Positions 11,224 through 24,819 of a stretch of DNA of 64,000 bases are shown piece after piece. Under the pieces are notes generated by a model. The model was not told where the DNA came from. It did no database searches and saw only the letters and a list, made by a program, of their open reading frames with translations. The position numbers and the translations under genes were made by a program. The DNA is taken from the NCBI GenBank assembly GCA_009192285.1, contig WBVU01000003.1, forward strand, positions 3,131,973 to 3,195,972, given 5' to 3'. Source of the DNA: Morchella semilibera (lineage: Eukaryota; Ascomycota; Pezizomycetes; Pezizales; Morchellaceae). Position 1 is the stretch's first letter, and the number at the start of each line of letters is the position of its first letter.

Positions 11224-13602
11224 TTCCGGGCAGAGGCTGGATGATTAGGGAATATATTCTTGAAATTATAACAGCCTTAATAAGAAATGACGAGGCCAAG
11301 ACACGGCAACAGGCTGGTCGGGCCGCAATCCCGCTGCAGGGTGTCCTATTCTTCCCCGCGCGGGATAAAGAGCCTATAAGAGCCGCATTGTACCCAGGTT
11401 GTGACCCATAAACTCTGGTATAGGACCCGGTAGTGGTTACGGGGAGAGTCGGCAAACTGGCGAGTTTTCTTACCAACAAAAGTATGTGGGGTACCTACTT
11501 CTTATATGCACCTACCTCCTACGAATAATATCTGCTCGATACCTTGGGTAGTTATCTTGCAATCGGCAGATCTGCTGTTTCAATGCCATTATGGCAGAAT
11601 AATTATCACCCTTTAAATGACTGGTGCTTGGGGTCTTCCGTGGACGGCCTATAGGGTGAAACTGTCGCGCTTTAACCCAGCTACATAGTAATAGGTACCA
11701 TGTACTATGCACATGTATAAATGCACTAGCGTTGAGTACCCTAAAAAAAACCCCAACGAATCAAGTCCCAAATCCAACGATTACGATTTTAGTGAATTAC
11801 TGGCAGCTGTTTCATCTGGTCCATGCATATGTGCATATGACCTCCCCCAGTTACGAGTATAATGTTTATATGCAGTACCTGCAAAAAAGGGGCTCCGATT
11901 CACTATTGTGTTCTCGTCAATGCGGTATTAGCACGGTATTCCTCCTAAAATACCCTTTCACTCAGTGTTCGTCATTAATTTCTGTAATGATTACACCCCA
12001 CCCTCCCGTGCTGTAGTTATAGTCATATCACTAGTGGTCATATATAGGAAATTACTCCCCACAGTACAGTATTTACATGTACTATTATGCACTTATAGAT
12101 TGATAAAATTTATTGTCAAACCATCAAGGTTTGTCCAATACCGTTTAGGCTCAGCCTAAATCTACGTATACGGTTGAAACACGTAAGGTTTAAGATCCAT
12201 AAACCTGATCCACTGGAAAGATATATAGAGACCCACTGCCGTTAATATTAGAGGAAGTCCACTGAGATATATATCCTTCTCGCGATTGTAAAAACCTACA
12301 TGCTATGTCAGTACTCAGTTAGCTACTATATCAGTCAGTTGGCTACTATATCAGGCCAAGAGTACGATTGTGGACTAGTGCGCGTCAATAACCATCATCA
12401 AGTATCACTCGTTGAGCACGATGCACGGCGCGAACTACTAAATGAAGACCTATACATACATGTATACTCTGAATATTTAATATCATCATGTATTGTATAC
12501 TACCCCAAATATGTGATGTTTAAGCAATGGACGCTCAGAACGAGGCTATGTAATTCCAACACCATTATTCGGCCAACACGTAGAAGTTTCGAAACACCCA
12601 GTTCCGAAAGAGAATTGTGCTTTTACTAACATTAAATATCTCTCGTACAAATCCCGAGCTTCTCGGACCGTTTTATCTAAGGCGCGCAGTCTAAGATAAT
12701 ATATGCGTATTAGTGTGCCTCAACCTTTACCCTGGGGAGTCAAAACCCCAACTACATGTAGCTCCTATCAATCTCTTGACAGTTCTCATGCCCGTCATAA
12801 CTACTTCCATGAGAGACGGAAAGGAGTCTATTAGGCCCAGCTGTGTATACATGTAGTTCCTTTCTGTGCAGATGTGGTGCGCCCAGACTCAGCCAACTAT
12901 TTCCAATTCGCAAATGGACCGACCAACCAACTTCGCCACATCGTTAGTTTTTAATATCGATTACGAATTATTTTACCACAAAGAATGAGGAGGATGAGTG
13001 AAATCCCAACTTGGCAATTCGGAATTATAATCTTTACAATGTAGCGATTAATCTCTGCCCGTTAATTCTAGGATCACAAAAAATCACTCGCCATTTTATG
13101 TCTCAAATGCATGCAACCGTCAAAATTGAGGCGGTGCGCCACGCAAATACAGTACATACACGTACCCATCCTGAGTCCCTATCCTTGACACCATAGCCAC
13201 AGCCAAGGAGTGCGAAATGGCACGCGAAGTACAAATGTTTCGTGCTGAAGTGCACAGAGTTATTGAACTCATAATAAAAACTAGGGCAGTACACGAGGCC
13301 TCTACCTCTCGCTCTGTCTCGACTCAAATTGAAAACCCCACGGACGAAGAATCGCTCCTCAAGAACTTTCGCTTATTTAATTCCATACACTACACCCAAA
13401 AAACTTAGGGCTTAAACACAGCTCCGATCACGACCTCCTATTCGACCTAGTATTCTATGTACACTCATATAGATCGTTGCCCAGAGATCGGCTCGGTAGA
13501 GAGCAGGAGTAAGGTTTGTGTTTCCCGAACTGGCAGCTTCAAAGCTCTCTGCTAGCCTAGCCACCTTTGGCCACTACATAGCATACATGTACTTACTCAA
13601 GC
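11224..13602. other. Gene-poor spacer
   Basis: No convincing gene. AT-rich, with TACATGTA palindromes at 12074, 12457, 12753, 12848 and 13584, and a 20-bp direct tandem repeat at 12316-12355. The promoter of the beta-glucosidase gene should lie in the first few hundred bases. Nothing else is recognisable. Confidence 0.5.
12316..12355. repeat. 20-bp tandem repeat, two copies
   Basis: Units 12316-12335 and 12336-12355 differ at two positions and share CTACTATATCAG. Short local duplication in a spacer; no function can be assigned. Confidence 0.75.
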
Positions 13603-16047
13603 ATGAATGTACAGGTCGGAAATCCTCTTGTTCTTGTCAAAAAAATCTCACACCTGCAACTAAATGCTACATTGGTTCAAAGAATTGTTACCGAAAGTTG
13701 GAAATTCGGCGGCCAGAGCTTTTTTGAAGATGGCAACCTTTACTGTAAGCCTCTGGCCCATCGCTACGCGCGATATGTGTATGTTGTTGACGTTGGTAGT
13801 GAAAATCGATTATTGGCAAAAATTCGTGAACGAAATCCAGTTTACCCACTTTCTCGGATCAAAGCAGCAAAGCCACCTACATCCTAAGTATGTATAACAT
13901 CTCACAACTGCCCCCACCCCATTCCTCCTATTAATTCTATATCATTTATAGCACCTACGCCGACGAAAATTTTCATGTCGCACACGTTTTCCGGTTTGCG
14001 GGAGCCATAGCTTCACCTGTAAGAACAGAGCATAATCAATACCTTACTACCACTACAAGTAACGAACTAATCACTATTTGTCTAGACGATTGTCCACGAT
14101 GCTCCACTACCATCCCAACCACATCAGGAAGATCCTTTAGATAAGCAAGAGCTGTCTCCTGTGCATAAATGTATAAATCTTCCAATAAGGGAATGTCCCA
14201 CAGCCAATCTCGGGCTCCAGGCATCAGATGCGAGAGACATCCTTGTGTCCAATAATGCTTCGCGGCATGCTTTGGCGAGTGAAATAGAAAAATTAGTATG
14301 ATACCCAGCTTATACTAACATTATTGAACTAGAGTTATTGTAGGTGCTAACTTAGAGATATTTAGCCTCGTTTTTCAACTCCCAAAGCTTGGTTCTGCGA
14401 AAGCACCTACAGTCCCGTTTTAAACCTTCCAGCACGCATTCACTCAGAGCAATCCTTGGTTAGAGAGCGTGAGAGATCTCAAGTTATTAGCGATGTTGAT
14501 CGTTTGTGCTCCGTACTCGATACGACAACACTTAAGGGTCAAAACACAAATGTTGTACCAATTGACTCGGACTTCAAGCAGAGTCCTGGCGACTCGGGAA
14601 CCAAAACTTATGGCTCCGGAAATAGTCGAAATCTACTTAAACAGCAGGACAAGCCGACTACAGGCTCCAGCAAGTCCAAGCGGGGTCGTGGGGGGAAGGG
14701 CGAGCAGCCCGACAACAACGGCTCGGAAAGCGAAAGTGAGAGCGGTGCCCGAAAGAGAACAAAAGGTTCTGACCCGGAACCGAGCCAACACTACCAATGC
14801 AGAATCTTTGTTAATGAGGATAAGGAGACTTACAAGCACTCAGCCTGTAGCGGAAAGTCCTTTAAGGGTTTTCATAGAATGGTGTATGTTAGCTGATATC
14901 CGGGTTTTCCCCTTCATTTACTAATATACTGGCTTTATTAGGGAACATGTCCTTCGAGTACACATACAGCCAATCCAGTGTGAATTATGTACCAACCGCT
15001 TTGGTAGAAACAGTGAACGCAAGCGTCACATGGTTTCTTGCTTTAAGAAACAACGGGTCAAACGAGACGATAAGGACCCAAACAATGTTCCGGAATATGT
15101 TAAGGATATGGGCGTAAGCATATTACGGTGCAAGGACGCCAAAAAGCTGGACCTAGAGCTCTACTCTAACAAAAAGAAACTGTATGACCTTCTTGACGGG
15201 ACAGATGGTATGTAAAAATCTTCTGGAAAGGGTCATAAGACAATATCCACTTGTCTAACATTAATATCAGAGTGTAAACTAACATCCGGATATAGTGAGA
15301 AAAGGGATACCAAACCAGGACGTACCCGAGCACCCAACTCCCCAGCCATCCCCGAATACATCTATAGAATATTCGACTCCCCAGCAACCCTTAAATACAG
15401 CTATAAACCCCCGGGGGGTGTCTAAACATTCAATTCCCCAAACATCCTTGAGTCAGACATCACAGAGGAGAACAAGCAACGGTGGATCCTATCCTGCGAA
15501 TTCTACTGATATTTTGGGGGCGCATGAACAAATTATCCACGACCACGCATGGGAGCTTCAGCTCTTTGGCCGGGGTTTAGTTGACCAGCATGACTATGGT
15601 TCCTCAAGCTTAGTGCAGGGACTTGAAAACATCCCTGAAAACCCAATGGCCCCGAGTACCAGAGACGACGGGGACCTGGCCATGAGGATCAAAAAAATAA
15701 TAACAGGATTCTTTGACCCCGAAGCGGATCCCAATCGCTACAAAAAGCTTATAAATCTCGTAAATGGGTTATTCCCTAAATTATCAGAAACCCCCTCCGA
15801 CCGATCGGCTACAAGCACCCGTGAGGAAACTCGTGGGGGTACTTGTGGAGACACTTGGGATGAATTCAATCTTCTGGGTTTGGTACCGTTATCTTCCCTC
15901 TCGCCTGATCGTGCTATTTCCGGTGGGACGGATAGTGGTATTTCCAATGGGACCGAGTTTTGTTGTTTAGGAGGCACGGTAGATCCAAAAGACGTCACTT
16001 TAAACAGACATGACGATGATAATAGCACTCCTTTCTATCACACATAG
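13603..16047 (+). CDS. C2H2/C2HC-type zinc-finger protein
   Basis: Probable nucleic-acid-binding protein; targets unknown. Five exons join without conflict: 13952-14018, 14086-14295, 14366-14883, 14942-15207 and 15296-16047, with branch sites such as TACTAAC and ACTAAT. The zinc region spans the 14883/14942 junction: HYQCRIF, CSGKSF, HRMVEHVLRVH, then CELCTNRF and ERKRHMVSC, matching the fungal pattern in which a finger ending HxxxxH is followed by a C-x2-C finger. Before it lies a Lys/Arg/Gly/Ser-rich nuclear-type segment; after it a disordered Pro/Thr/Ser tail. The first exon is uncertain: splicing at 13888 requires a frame that opens at 13664, whereas the more protein-like frame starts at 13603 and fits only if one A of the A5 run at 13818-13822 is removed. 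About 605 codons are secure apart from that exon. Confidence 0.7.
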
Positions 16048-16411
16048 GACCTCACCTAAAGATTATCTTGGGGAATCTTGAGATATCTACATATTGTTTT
16101 CTTAAGTCTATCGCAAGCTAGTCTCTATTTGTATTCACGATCCTTTGGGGGCTTCTCGTGTTTATTTTCGTTTATATGGGTTTGAAGTTTCTTATATATA
16201 CTCCAGTACTTTATATATACGTCTAAATTTCACGACTTATGAGTGATATATTTAATTGTAATTCGAATCTCGGGTATGTAATTACTTGTAAGAGAGTTTT
16301 TTTTCCTTCTGTAGGTATCTTGCATTTGTGCTCACATATGTGGGGAGAGCGGCGGGCAAGCACACAAACACGTTTTTGTCGGCTCTCCTCGGTCAGTTTT
16401 TAGGCTTGTAA
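16048..16411. other. 3' flank of the zinc-finger gene
   Basis: No gene; T-rich sequence expected of a 3' untranslated region and spacer, ending at the hairpin repeat. Confidence 0.45.
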
Positions 16412-16501
16412 GTACTACGGGGGTAGGGGTAAGTCTGTAGACACCTACTGCTGTTGCAACCGCGACCGCTGTCTACAGACTTACCCCTACACCCGTAGTA
16501 C
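16412..16501. repeat. Near-perfect inverted repeat, 32-bp arms
   Basis: Arms at 16412-16443 and 16470-16501 are reverse complements with a single mismatch, around a 26-base loop. The arm core CAGACTTACCCCTACAC (16476-16492) recurs exactly at 52698-52714. No flanking target duplication is evident. It could be a miniature inverted-repeat element or the source of a hairpin RNA. Confidence 0.85.
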
Positions 16502-17929
16502 ATGTGTACTTGGTTGTCCGAAAGGTGTAGAGATCAGCCAGTAAAAACTCGTGCAATACTATTGTTTAGATAGACTGCATTCAAAGTTAACTCTTGAAGC
16601 TTTTCTTTCCTTTTCTATCTCCTGTTTTTTTTTATCTTTGCTTTACTATAACGGAAATTTAATAATGTACTCCGGTACCAAGAACGTAACAACACCGCCA
16701 CGTTCTACTAAGTACCATATTAGGGCGTATTGGCCAACAACTTCTGAGTCCAAATATTTAGTTCTTGGCGACTGGTTTTTGGTGTGGATAGCCCGCCAAG
16801 AGCTCGAAATTTGAACTCAAAATTTGAAAATATGAGTGTGGCCAACACGCTCTATTAGTACAATGAATATATAAATTAATTGCCCGGTCCTATAGGAGTC
16901 AATATTATATTAGGTACCAAAGCTTAAAGAAATTTTCTAGGTCTCACGTATCAATGGTGTAAATGGTTATTAATCAATCGACCCATCAAGGGGTGTAAAT
17001 AATAGAGCTTCTTGCTTAGCTACATGTAGTACTGTGAAGTTTCCAGCACTTTGATTTGTCGAGAGTGATGAACCTAACACCATGGCAACCAAATGTAGGT
17101 ACCCCATGGCCAGGGGTCCTTAAAGGGGCTCAGTAAGTACTCTGGTGTCGCAACCGTCAAAGCTAGACATACCCAGCCAACCTTTCCATTTTTGTTTGAA
17201 TGTACTATTTATTATATAGCTCTGCCTGACGCAATTCGATCTATATAAATTATTTTCCAACTTTGGGCATGGTGGCCAGTAGCCCCCGGGTACGAGTACA
17301 TTACTCTACCAATTTCACGGCAACGTAATATCCCTTAATTATGTAGCTTAAGCTGTCAATGCTATAATAGAGGACCGTAATTTACACGAGAGATAAATTA
17401 CTTGATAAGGGGGTAACAAGATCTGTTACAAACTTTTGCTCTTTCCTGGGAGTCGGCATTTTACTGACAGCTTAAGGATAGTCCAGAAGCTAAAAACCGT
17501 CAACCTAGTTTAAGATCTGAGTCGTCCTGGGCAATGAAGTCTTGGTCAGTGGCTAAATTACCTTATTAAAAAGTTTGGTACATGGTCAGCACTTTACAGT
17601 CCATGGAACTCATACCATGCGCAAAAAAGACACTCTGAATAACCAGAGCGATCGTTGCTTTCCGCACGGCACTCGCTGGCGGAGTATTATTTCCTAATTA
17701 AACCTGGAAGCTATAAATCCATATAATGATCACCCAAGGGCTGCCTGAATGTCTTGTACTTTGACATTCACATATCCTAACAAGGTGAATAGAGTTGCAA
17801 CGTTGGGTAGTATAGCATAAAGATCCTGTGATTTATTAAATACAGAATATTTTCAGGAAAAAGAATTTACAACTTAGGCCGCTAGCTACCGCCCTCAATA
17901 GAAAATAAATTAAAGAACAGATAAGAAGC
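16502..17929. other. Gene-poor spacer
   Basis: No gene recognised. AT-rich, with one TACATGTA palindrome at 17021-17028. The last part should hold the 3' untranslated region of the monooxygenase gene, which ends at 17930. Confidence 0.5.
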
Positions 17930-19925
17930 CTATTTGTACATATAGAATGACAAGTCTGCGTCAGGTTGCATCTCCAGCTGCGCTTTACCATTACCCATGA
18001 ACTTGAATCTGTTGACACCATTGTACTTGAATTCGAAGTCCTCGCCTCGAATGCTATCAATGAGCTCTTTGTAGTGGATGACACTGCCCGCGTACATCGC
18101 TGTGACCTTTCCATCAACGGTTCCGTTCTTGTACCACGATTTGCACCCACTTGCCCAAACGGTCCGTTTCAGGAATTCTTGCGTGTAAACATTGTACTCC
18201 TCTAATACATCCTTTTTCACAACGAATGACCTAATATTTGTTAGAATGGGCTAACACATAAACTGGAGAGAGATAGCTTACTTGATGTCTTCTGACGCCA
18301 TTTTCTTGACCCATCGTAGGATGTACTCTGCGGTCCATTCCATCACAGCCAATAGGGAGCCGTGGCCAACAGGGCAATTGGGCCCGTTGATGATGAAGTA
18401 GTTTGGAATGTCAGGGGCGTGGATTCCAAGGTACGACTCTGGGTTTTGTGCCCATGAGTCGAGGTTTTTTCCGTCATTGCCTTCTAGCTTCCACCGCGGG
18501 ACAAACGAGACGTCAAAACCTGTAGCACAGATTATGGCGTCTAACAGCGTCTCCTCGCCATCAACTGTTACAATACTATTCTCAGTGATCTTCTGAATTT
18601 CTGACCAGGTGTATGAACAGTTCTTAGACTGCAACGCCTCGAGGTATCCCTCGCCGGGGGTTAGCCTTCTGCAACCAACACGCCATTTTGGTATGAACTG
18701 TTTTATAAGCCCCTCATCTTCACCAAGGCGCTCCCTCATGATTTTTTTATACATATCAGTGATGTAGAGATTCTCCGGGGAGTCGCTGATAAGTGCGTAG
18801 AAGAAGTGGTTGAATGCGTTCTCAATCTCCTTACGATATTTGGTCAGAGTCTCCGGCTTATCCCTGAACTCTGCTTTTTGCTCCTCTGTGTCTACAGCTA
18901 TGTTAGTAATGGTTCTACTCCAACGCGTTACCAAAGACCAACATACAGTTAAAGTTCTTGCCATCCTTGGTAAATTCTGATGAATATCCGGCACTAATCC
19001 AGGTTGGAGAGCGAACGAAATTTGTAAGGTGGCCAGCAACCTTTTGCAATTGAGGAATGATCTGGATGGCAGAAGATCCATTTCCGATGACAGCAACTCT
19101 CTTCCCTGTAAAGTCATACCCATTGTCCCTACATACCGTTAATTTTAATTACTTGGAACAAATAATGAGCTTATATGACTCACCACTGGGCGCTGTGCAC
19201 AAGATGTCCCTGGAACGATCCTAAACCCTCAATATTAGGCCATCTCCACTTGCTTTGATAGAAAGTCAGTATAAAGTCTGCCCTATTATAGTATTGGGAA
19301 TAAATCATACTTTAAGATCCCTGAAGCATCAATAAAGACCTCGCACTCGTCCGAGATGATAGTCCCTTGTTGATCAATCTTGAGCTCCCACTTTCCCCGC
19401 GACTCGTTCCAGATAGCTTCAACTATCTTAGAGTTGAAAACAACGTCACGAGTAAGGTCGTACTTTTCTGCCGTGTCCTTAATATACTGAAGGATCTCTG
19501 CGCCACCAACGTAGAAGGAGCTCCAGCTTGGATTTGGCTCCCAGGAGTAGGTGTAAATGTGCGCTGGAACATCACAAGCAACACCTGGATAGCGATTTTC
19601 TAGCCAAGTACCACCAACATCGTGCTAAATCTCGGGTTAGTTTGTGATCCTATAACCAAAATCGCACAAGTATTAAAGTTCGTACATTTTTCTCATAGAT
19701 GACGTGCTCTACGAAGTCCTCGACCGGAATCTCATGCCGCATTTTATATGCAACCATCAAACCGGCGTGCCCAGCGCCGGCGGTTACGACTCTCATCTTC
19801 TTAGGAGCGAAGAGAGGTTTCTCGACAACAGGAACCCAGGTTTTGGGAAGGTTTTTATGAGTGGTACCTGAGACCGGGGTTGAAGATTGCTCATCCTCTG
19901 TATGGGGTGCCATAACGTTGCCCAT
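17930..19925 (-). CDS. Baeyer-Villiger-type flavin monooxygenase
   Basis: FAD- and NADPH-dependent oxygenase of the class that inserts oxygen next to a ketone or oxidises a heteroatom; substrate unknown. Six exons join in frame: 19925-19686, 19624-19311, 19252-19184, 19128-18947, 18891-18282, 18230-17930, giving 571 residues, the usual size. The FAD-binding GAGHAG lies at about 50-55, followed by DVGGTWLENRYPG. The Baeyer-Villiger fingerprint FxGxxxHxxxW[P/D] is met by FQGHLVHSAQWD at 198-209. The NADPH Rossmann motif GNGSSA is at 223-228, and ATGFD lies near the end of exon 5. All introns are 48-61 bp. There is no signal peptide, so it should be cytosolic. Gene-poor DNA surrounds it, so there is no biosynthetic cluster within the window to hint at a substrate. 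Confidence 0.92.
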
Positions 19926-22900
19926 GTTGATTGTAGGAATAGATTGATATTTGGAAGGGTTAAAGAGTTCAACAGCGGCGACTGACAGAAAGGAGCTGAT
20001 GACCTTTTTTTTTTTTTCAACTCCGCCTGGGAGTAGGTGATATATATACTCCCCGGAGAGTATCCAACGAGATCATTCCGACAGATTAGGAAAAAGATCA
20101 TTGAGTCCTAGTAAGGAAAGATGTCAAGCCTAGTGTGTGTGTGTGTGGGGGGGGGGGGGGTGATAGCGTTAGACAGCCCTCTTTCCCTGAACCCATGCCA
20201 TAATGTTAGTGGAATACGTATGATTGGGTCCGGCTTGGTGTGTCCATCTTGGCTCATGAACTTGGGAATACCGTTAGTTGTAGTAGAGCCTGTGCGTGGC
20301 ATAATACTTAATCCTGACATGTATTACCCCGAGGAAGTGAGGTATGTATCTGAGCTAGGTATATACATAGAGCTCCGATACTCCTTTTCATAAATTCCAG
20401 AAGAGTCTGATTATAGCCAGCCACGGTTTCAGTAAAGTAAATACACTTGGTACCTCTTTTTTTACACCGCCTACCCTTTATCAATGTATATATCCTACAT
20501 GTAGTTCTCCCCCACTCCTACAAAATATTTCCAGAAGAGCAAGAAAGCAGGAGATATTTGATAGCTATGAACCCCTTGAATTCCTTTTTCCAGGAGTCAA
20601 AGCAAGCTCGAAGTTTCAAACCCGACTGACCGGCGGTCCTGATTTCTTCTGCTCACACAGCAAGTATCCCGGGAATCGTGTGCCATGTTATTCTGAATCA
20701 TAAAAAGTAACTATGGTTCAGAAACCCGAGAGGTAGGGTCGTGTGGGGCATGTATGTATGTACACCTACTGTTATGTCTACATACGAGTATTGTGCTCGG
20801 GTCGTGCCGCAAGTGAACTGAGACGTCCCCCTTTCAAAAATCCCAACTGCAACGCCAACGCCAAGACAATGATCAACTGTTAGTCCGTGCGGAAAAGTCA
20901 TTGAGGGTTGTATTACACTCCTAGTATTTATCCGAACATGGCCAGTAAGGCAATGGGAGATACTGCAAACCAGTCACCTTTGACCCATTCCAACGGTCCA
21001 AGCACTGCCTTGAGCTCCCTAATTTCTATGCTCAAAACAGACATGAGCTTTGCTTTTGCTGTGTACAGACGTACGTGGTAGCAGACACCTGCCATCAGGT
21101 AGGTAGTATCTGAATAGATGATAACTCCGAGACCTCTGAAGCTGGGCGTGAGTTTCCCCTCAAGTTAACTGCATGTAGGCGACGGTGTTTGACAGCTGTC
21201 AGATTAGTAGAGAATCAGTTATCAGGAGCCTTGGTTTCAACCACACAAATACCGTTAAGCATCTTCAGAATAAGACAACTACAAGCGCCACCTACTATTC
21301 CACCTTACCGGATTTCTAGTGATGCACATATCAGACCCCATAGCTACTTGAAATTATCCTGAGACTTTGACTTTCGGCAGAACAAAACCAACGAACTGCC
21401 TTAAAGTATCTTTGATCAATTGCCTCAGCGGTTCATTCGTTATTAGGGCGTAGGGGTGTTCAATATTACCAGGCCCGGCCCACAAACCTACAAATTAAGG
21501 CAAACGCTTTAGAGAATAGAATACGACCCGATAGCCCACTCAAAATATCGAGAGCAGCCTCTTTGCCTATTTATAAGTAGTATCTCTCTATGAATACATA
21601 CGTCGTCGGGCAACCTCAAATCCGCTAATTACCACATGTATACATGTATTTTTTGGGCCATTGCTCTACTACTGTGCGCTAACCATTTTAGTGTATTTCT
21701 TGGCAATTGATTAATAAACGCATGCAACGAAAGTGAGGCGGGTACTTTCAGAGTTCAGGTAGTGCCAAAATCCTTATGGGTTGGATGTAGCCTTCACAAG
21801 ACTGCAGAACTGAGCTCGAACAAGTCCGAATTTCCGCCTAGTCGCAGGATATGAATTCTCCTCACCATACAGTAACTTACACTCCTGGTTTTTAATTCAG
21901 GCAGGGATATTCGGTTATGCACTTTTGATGTGTCAAGAAATCCATTGATCCCACGTATCCCCTCGATATTTCTGGTCTTTAACGTTTGTCATAGGAGTAA
22001 ATTATTAGGAAAGCCGCAAAGAGTATCATTATTACATGTAGGTAATTAAGCAGAATTGAAAACTTTCATATACATGTAGTTATGTTGACAAAATCTCGGT
22101 AAAAATGATCTTTAGGACTTACATGTAAGTTAATAAAGTCCTATTTCTTGATATTCAACCGCCTATCTTCGATCATACGTGGTTATGTAGTATTGTTGGT
22201 AGTCACGGCCAAATACTTGCAGCCGAACTTCCGTTCATATATTGAACAGCGAGTGGTTATTAGTGATTTTGCCAAGAAGACTTCATATAAATCTGATACC
22301 ACCAACAGATATAGATGCATGATGCCTTCAATAGCATAGATACGTCCTAATGATCGAGATCACTCAATATGATGATAAGTGCAACTAAAGGTTACGGCTC
22401 TACAACTAGTTTCATGGATCTAGACGTATTTGCTTATGCTGGGTATATAATTATCAACTATATGCACCGGGAGGGCATTTTTGTCAGGATGATCACGTAT
22501 CTGGATACTGGATCGCTCTATGCAGTGCCATGTGCAGCTCACGTTGCCCATGTGGTTCTGAGATACTCAGGGCGTCTTCCAGTGCGCTCCCGTAAACGAC
22601 TGTCGCAAGAATTGCGGATAAAGTGCGTGTACGGGATATCCCCTCAATCTACATATGTATGTACCTGCACACGTGGTAGAAGGCATTCGCCGTGGAAATT
22701 AGTCATGGGGGCACAAACAATGCCATGGAAATGGATTTGAGATCCGGTGAATGAACTGATGTGCTGTTCTATCTCCTACTAAGAACGCTACATAACAAGT
22801 AAATACTCACATGTGAGCATTACATGTAATTACGGACCAACGAAGAAAGGCATCAAGGTGCAAAATTCAGAGATATCGGTCTGGGTTACCAAATCAAACC

Positions 22901-24819
22901 CTTTCAACCGTTGATCATATCGCCAATTTTCTTTTCGTCTCACTATTCTAGTCGGGCCCGTAACTTATGAATCAACTTTAACCACAATTCAGTTCACTAA
23001 GTGAGCTTAGGCAGGTAGGTAGAGCACTAGCCCTCCTGTATTTTTTCCCCCTTCCTTTTCCACTTTTTCTTTTTGCTTTGATTGGTCTCATGAAGATCAT
23101 AGCTCAATTTTTGGGGCCATAAATTACTAACTCAATGGTCGGCAGAAGACGCAGGGGCTTTGATACCTCCAGATGTTATAGACAGTGCATATAAACAATC
23201 GCATTGGCCTATTGAGACTGCAATTAACGGTAGCCCCTTATAGGGAGTTCAATTAAGCATACGGGCCAGAAGCACATACATCCACTGAACATGGGCGATC
23301 TTCGCATGGCTTAATTTTGTGGCGTTCAGGGGATTCGTGAACTTGGCACTCGTATCTGCCCATCACAGTGCACTGATGTGACACTGATGTCTCAAACGGT
23401 GTACCGCCAGGAAAAGATAGCGACAGACGCCGGAGAGACGCGCAAAGAATAAATGACCGTTGTGGCATGAAAGATGGATATGGAGAAGATAGGGCGACCA
23501 TGCTCCTGTAATCCCAAAGGAGCGACGTTGTCTTATATTTTTCTTTTTCTCTCTTTTCCAGCCCTCCGACTTGCATGATACCCTTAAGCCGCCACATGGA
23601 TTCACACCGAGGCGGTGGGGGATGAAGATGCACATACGAACGCATCTTGTTTGTCTTGAGAGCCGTTTAATTTTCCACAAAAATGTAGCTGTGGTCCTAC
23701 GTCGCAGCTGCACAAAAAGCTTATCAGGTAATTTGTTTAGTTAAAGGGATTAGCGCGGAACTAATTGACACTGCTCGGCTATTGGGCCAATCGGCTCAGC
23801 GCCCTGGCCTCCTCCCACTGCCAAAGCTCAACTGCCGTCCAACCTGTTGAGAAATACATTTATGTCCTCAACTGAGGAAAAAAACAACCTGACTTCTTTT
23901 TGATGCCCATTGGCGGCGTAATATTGAGCAGATCGATAGTCATTTTTCTTTTATGGACCATGCAGGTACTGTACATACTGCCTGACGGTATATGCAATTA
24001 CAGTTGAGTCTCGAAAAGCAACTAATCAAACGGCTTAGATTTGACCTTGGAACCTGGGCTGCCCCCCCGAGAACTGACGGCAGTAGACTTCAAGGTGCCA
24101 ATTTAAAGGCCTCGAGTAGATGGTTTGCAATTGTCAGTATAGCAATATATACTAATTTTTACCCAAAACAGAATTATACACGACACACATGTTAACTCAA
24201 ACTGCGGGAATATGATAGACGGCTCCACCTTGCGTAAATTAACTGGGCTAGTACTTTTGAAACGCTACGTGGGCATCGGTGACATAACCGGAGTCACAGC
24301 TAGAAAGAGATTGTTGTGCAGGAGGTTGCAGCAGGCTTGCCGTTGATAAACACGATCATATCATGGGAACTGTATTTCGGTGGATCTACTAGTTCTCTGG
24401 GAGCCGGCTGCTATACCGGGGCATTTATCACTATTTCTCGATCGAAACGTCACTTCAATATTCAACCTACTCAACCTCAGCCAGCATTACTCGCCTGGTT
24501 ACGGGTTTCACGGCTTGGATTGTTGCATATGTCGAGAAACTGAACCAGCGATGCATGATTGCTAAGTCCTGCATACCTTGCTTTAACCATGAAAAAGAGG
24601 TTTCTTTCTGAGGTCCAGTACTAAAAAAAATCGAATAACTTGGTGATATTTGGATGCTTCCAGTGAATTTCTGGAATGCTTCCTTTATTGAACCTTGGCA
24701 AAGGATATTTGCACGCCAAGTCTGCTTAAGAGGAATTTATTTAGCTTGTGAAACCTTAAACTGACCACTAAATATTCCCCGCATTAGTAGCCCTACAAGC
24801 ACCGGTGAAATAGGGTACA
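19926..24819. other. Longest gene-poor spacer (4.9 kb)
   Basis: No gene recognised on either strand. The first part is the monooxygenase promoter, with a T10 run near 20008. It holds a (GT)n-poly-G tract at 20133-20160 and TACATGTA at 20496, 21651, 22033, 22071, 22120 and 22821. Reading frames are short, AT-driven and lack any familiar motif. Decayed transposon sequence is possible but cannot be shown. Confidence 0.5.
20133..20160. repeat. (GT)n followed by 14-base poly-G
   Basis: A dinucleotide GT run passes directly into 14 Gs. Such tracts mutate quickly and are also prone to sequencing error. Confidence 0.9.

Noticed and set aside
16261-16280. TTCGAATCTC, similar to a tRNA B box
   Set aside because: No cloverleaf fits around it on either strand.
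18278-19123. Continuous 281-codon minus-strand frame through two monooxygenase exons
   Set aside because: Its first 65 codons are out of the true frame in exon 4 and read through the 18892-18946 intron; the spliced model restores all family motifs.
22369-22740. 123-codon plus-strand frame in the long spacer
   Set aside because: No recognised motif, no splice-linked neighbours, and composition like surrounding noncoding DNA.
22998-23040. Possible tRNA-like stretch (AGGTAGGTAGAGCAC)
   Set aside because: Resembles a D-loop only; no matching acceptor stem, anticodon arm or TPsiC box could be built.
19926-24819. Possible decayed transposon in the 4.9-kb spacer
   Set aside because: No transposase, reverse transcriptase, terminal repeat or target duplication could be recognised; only gene poverty suggests it.
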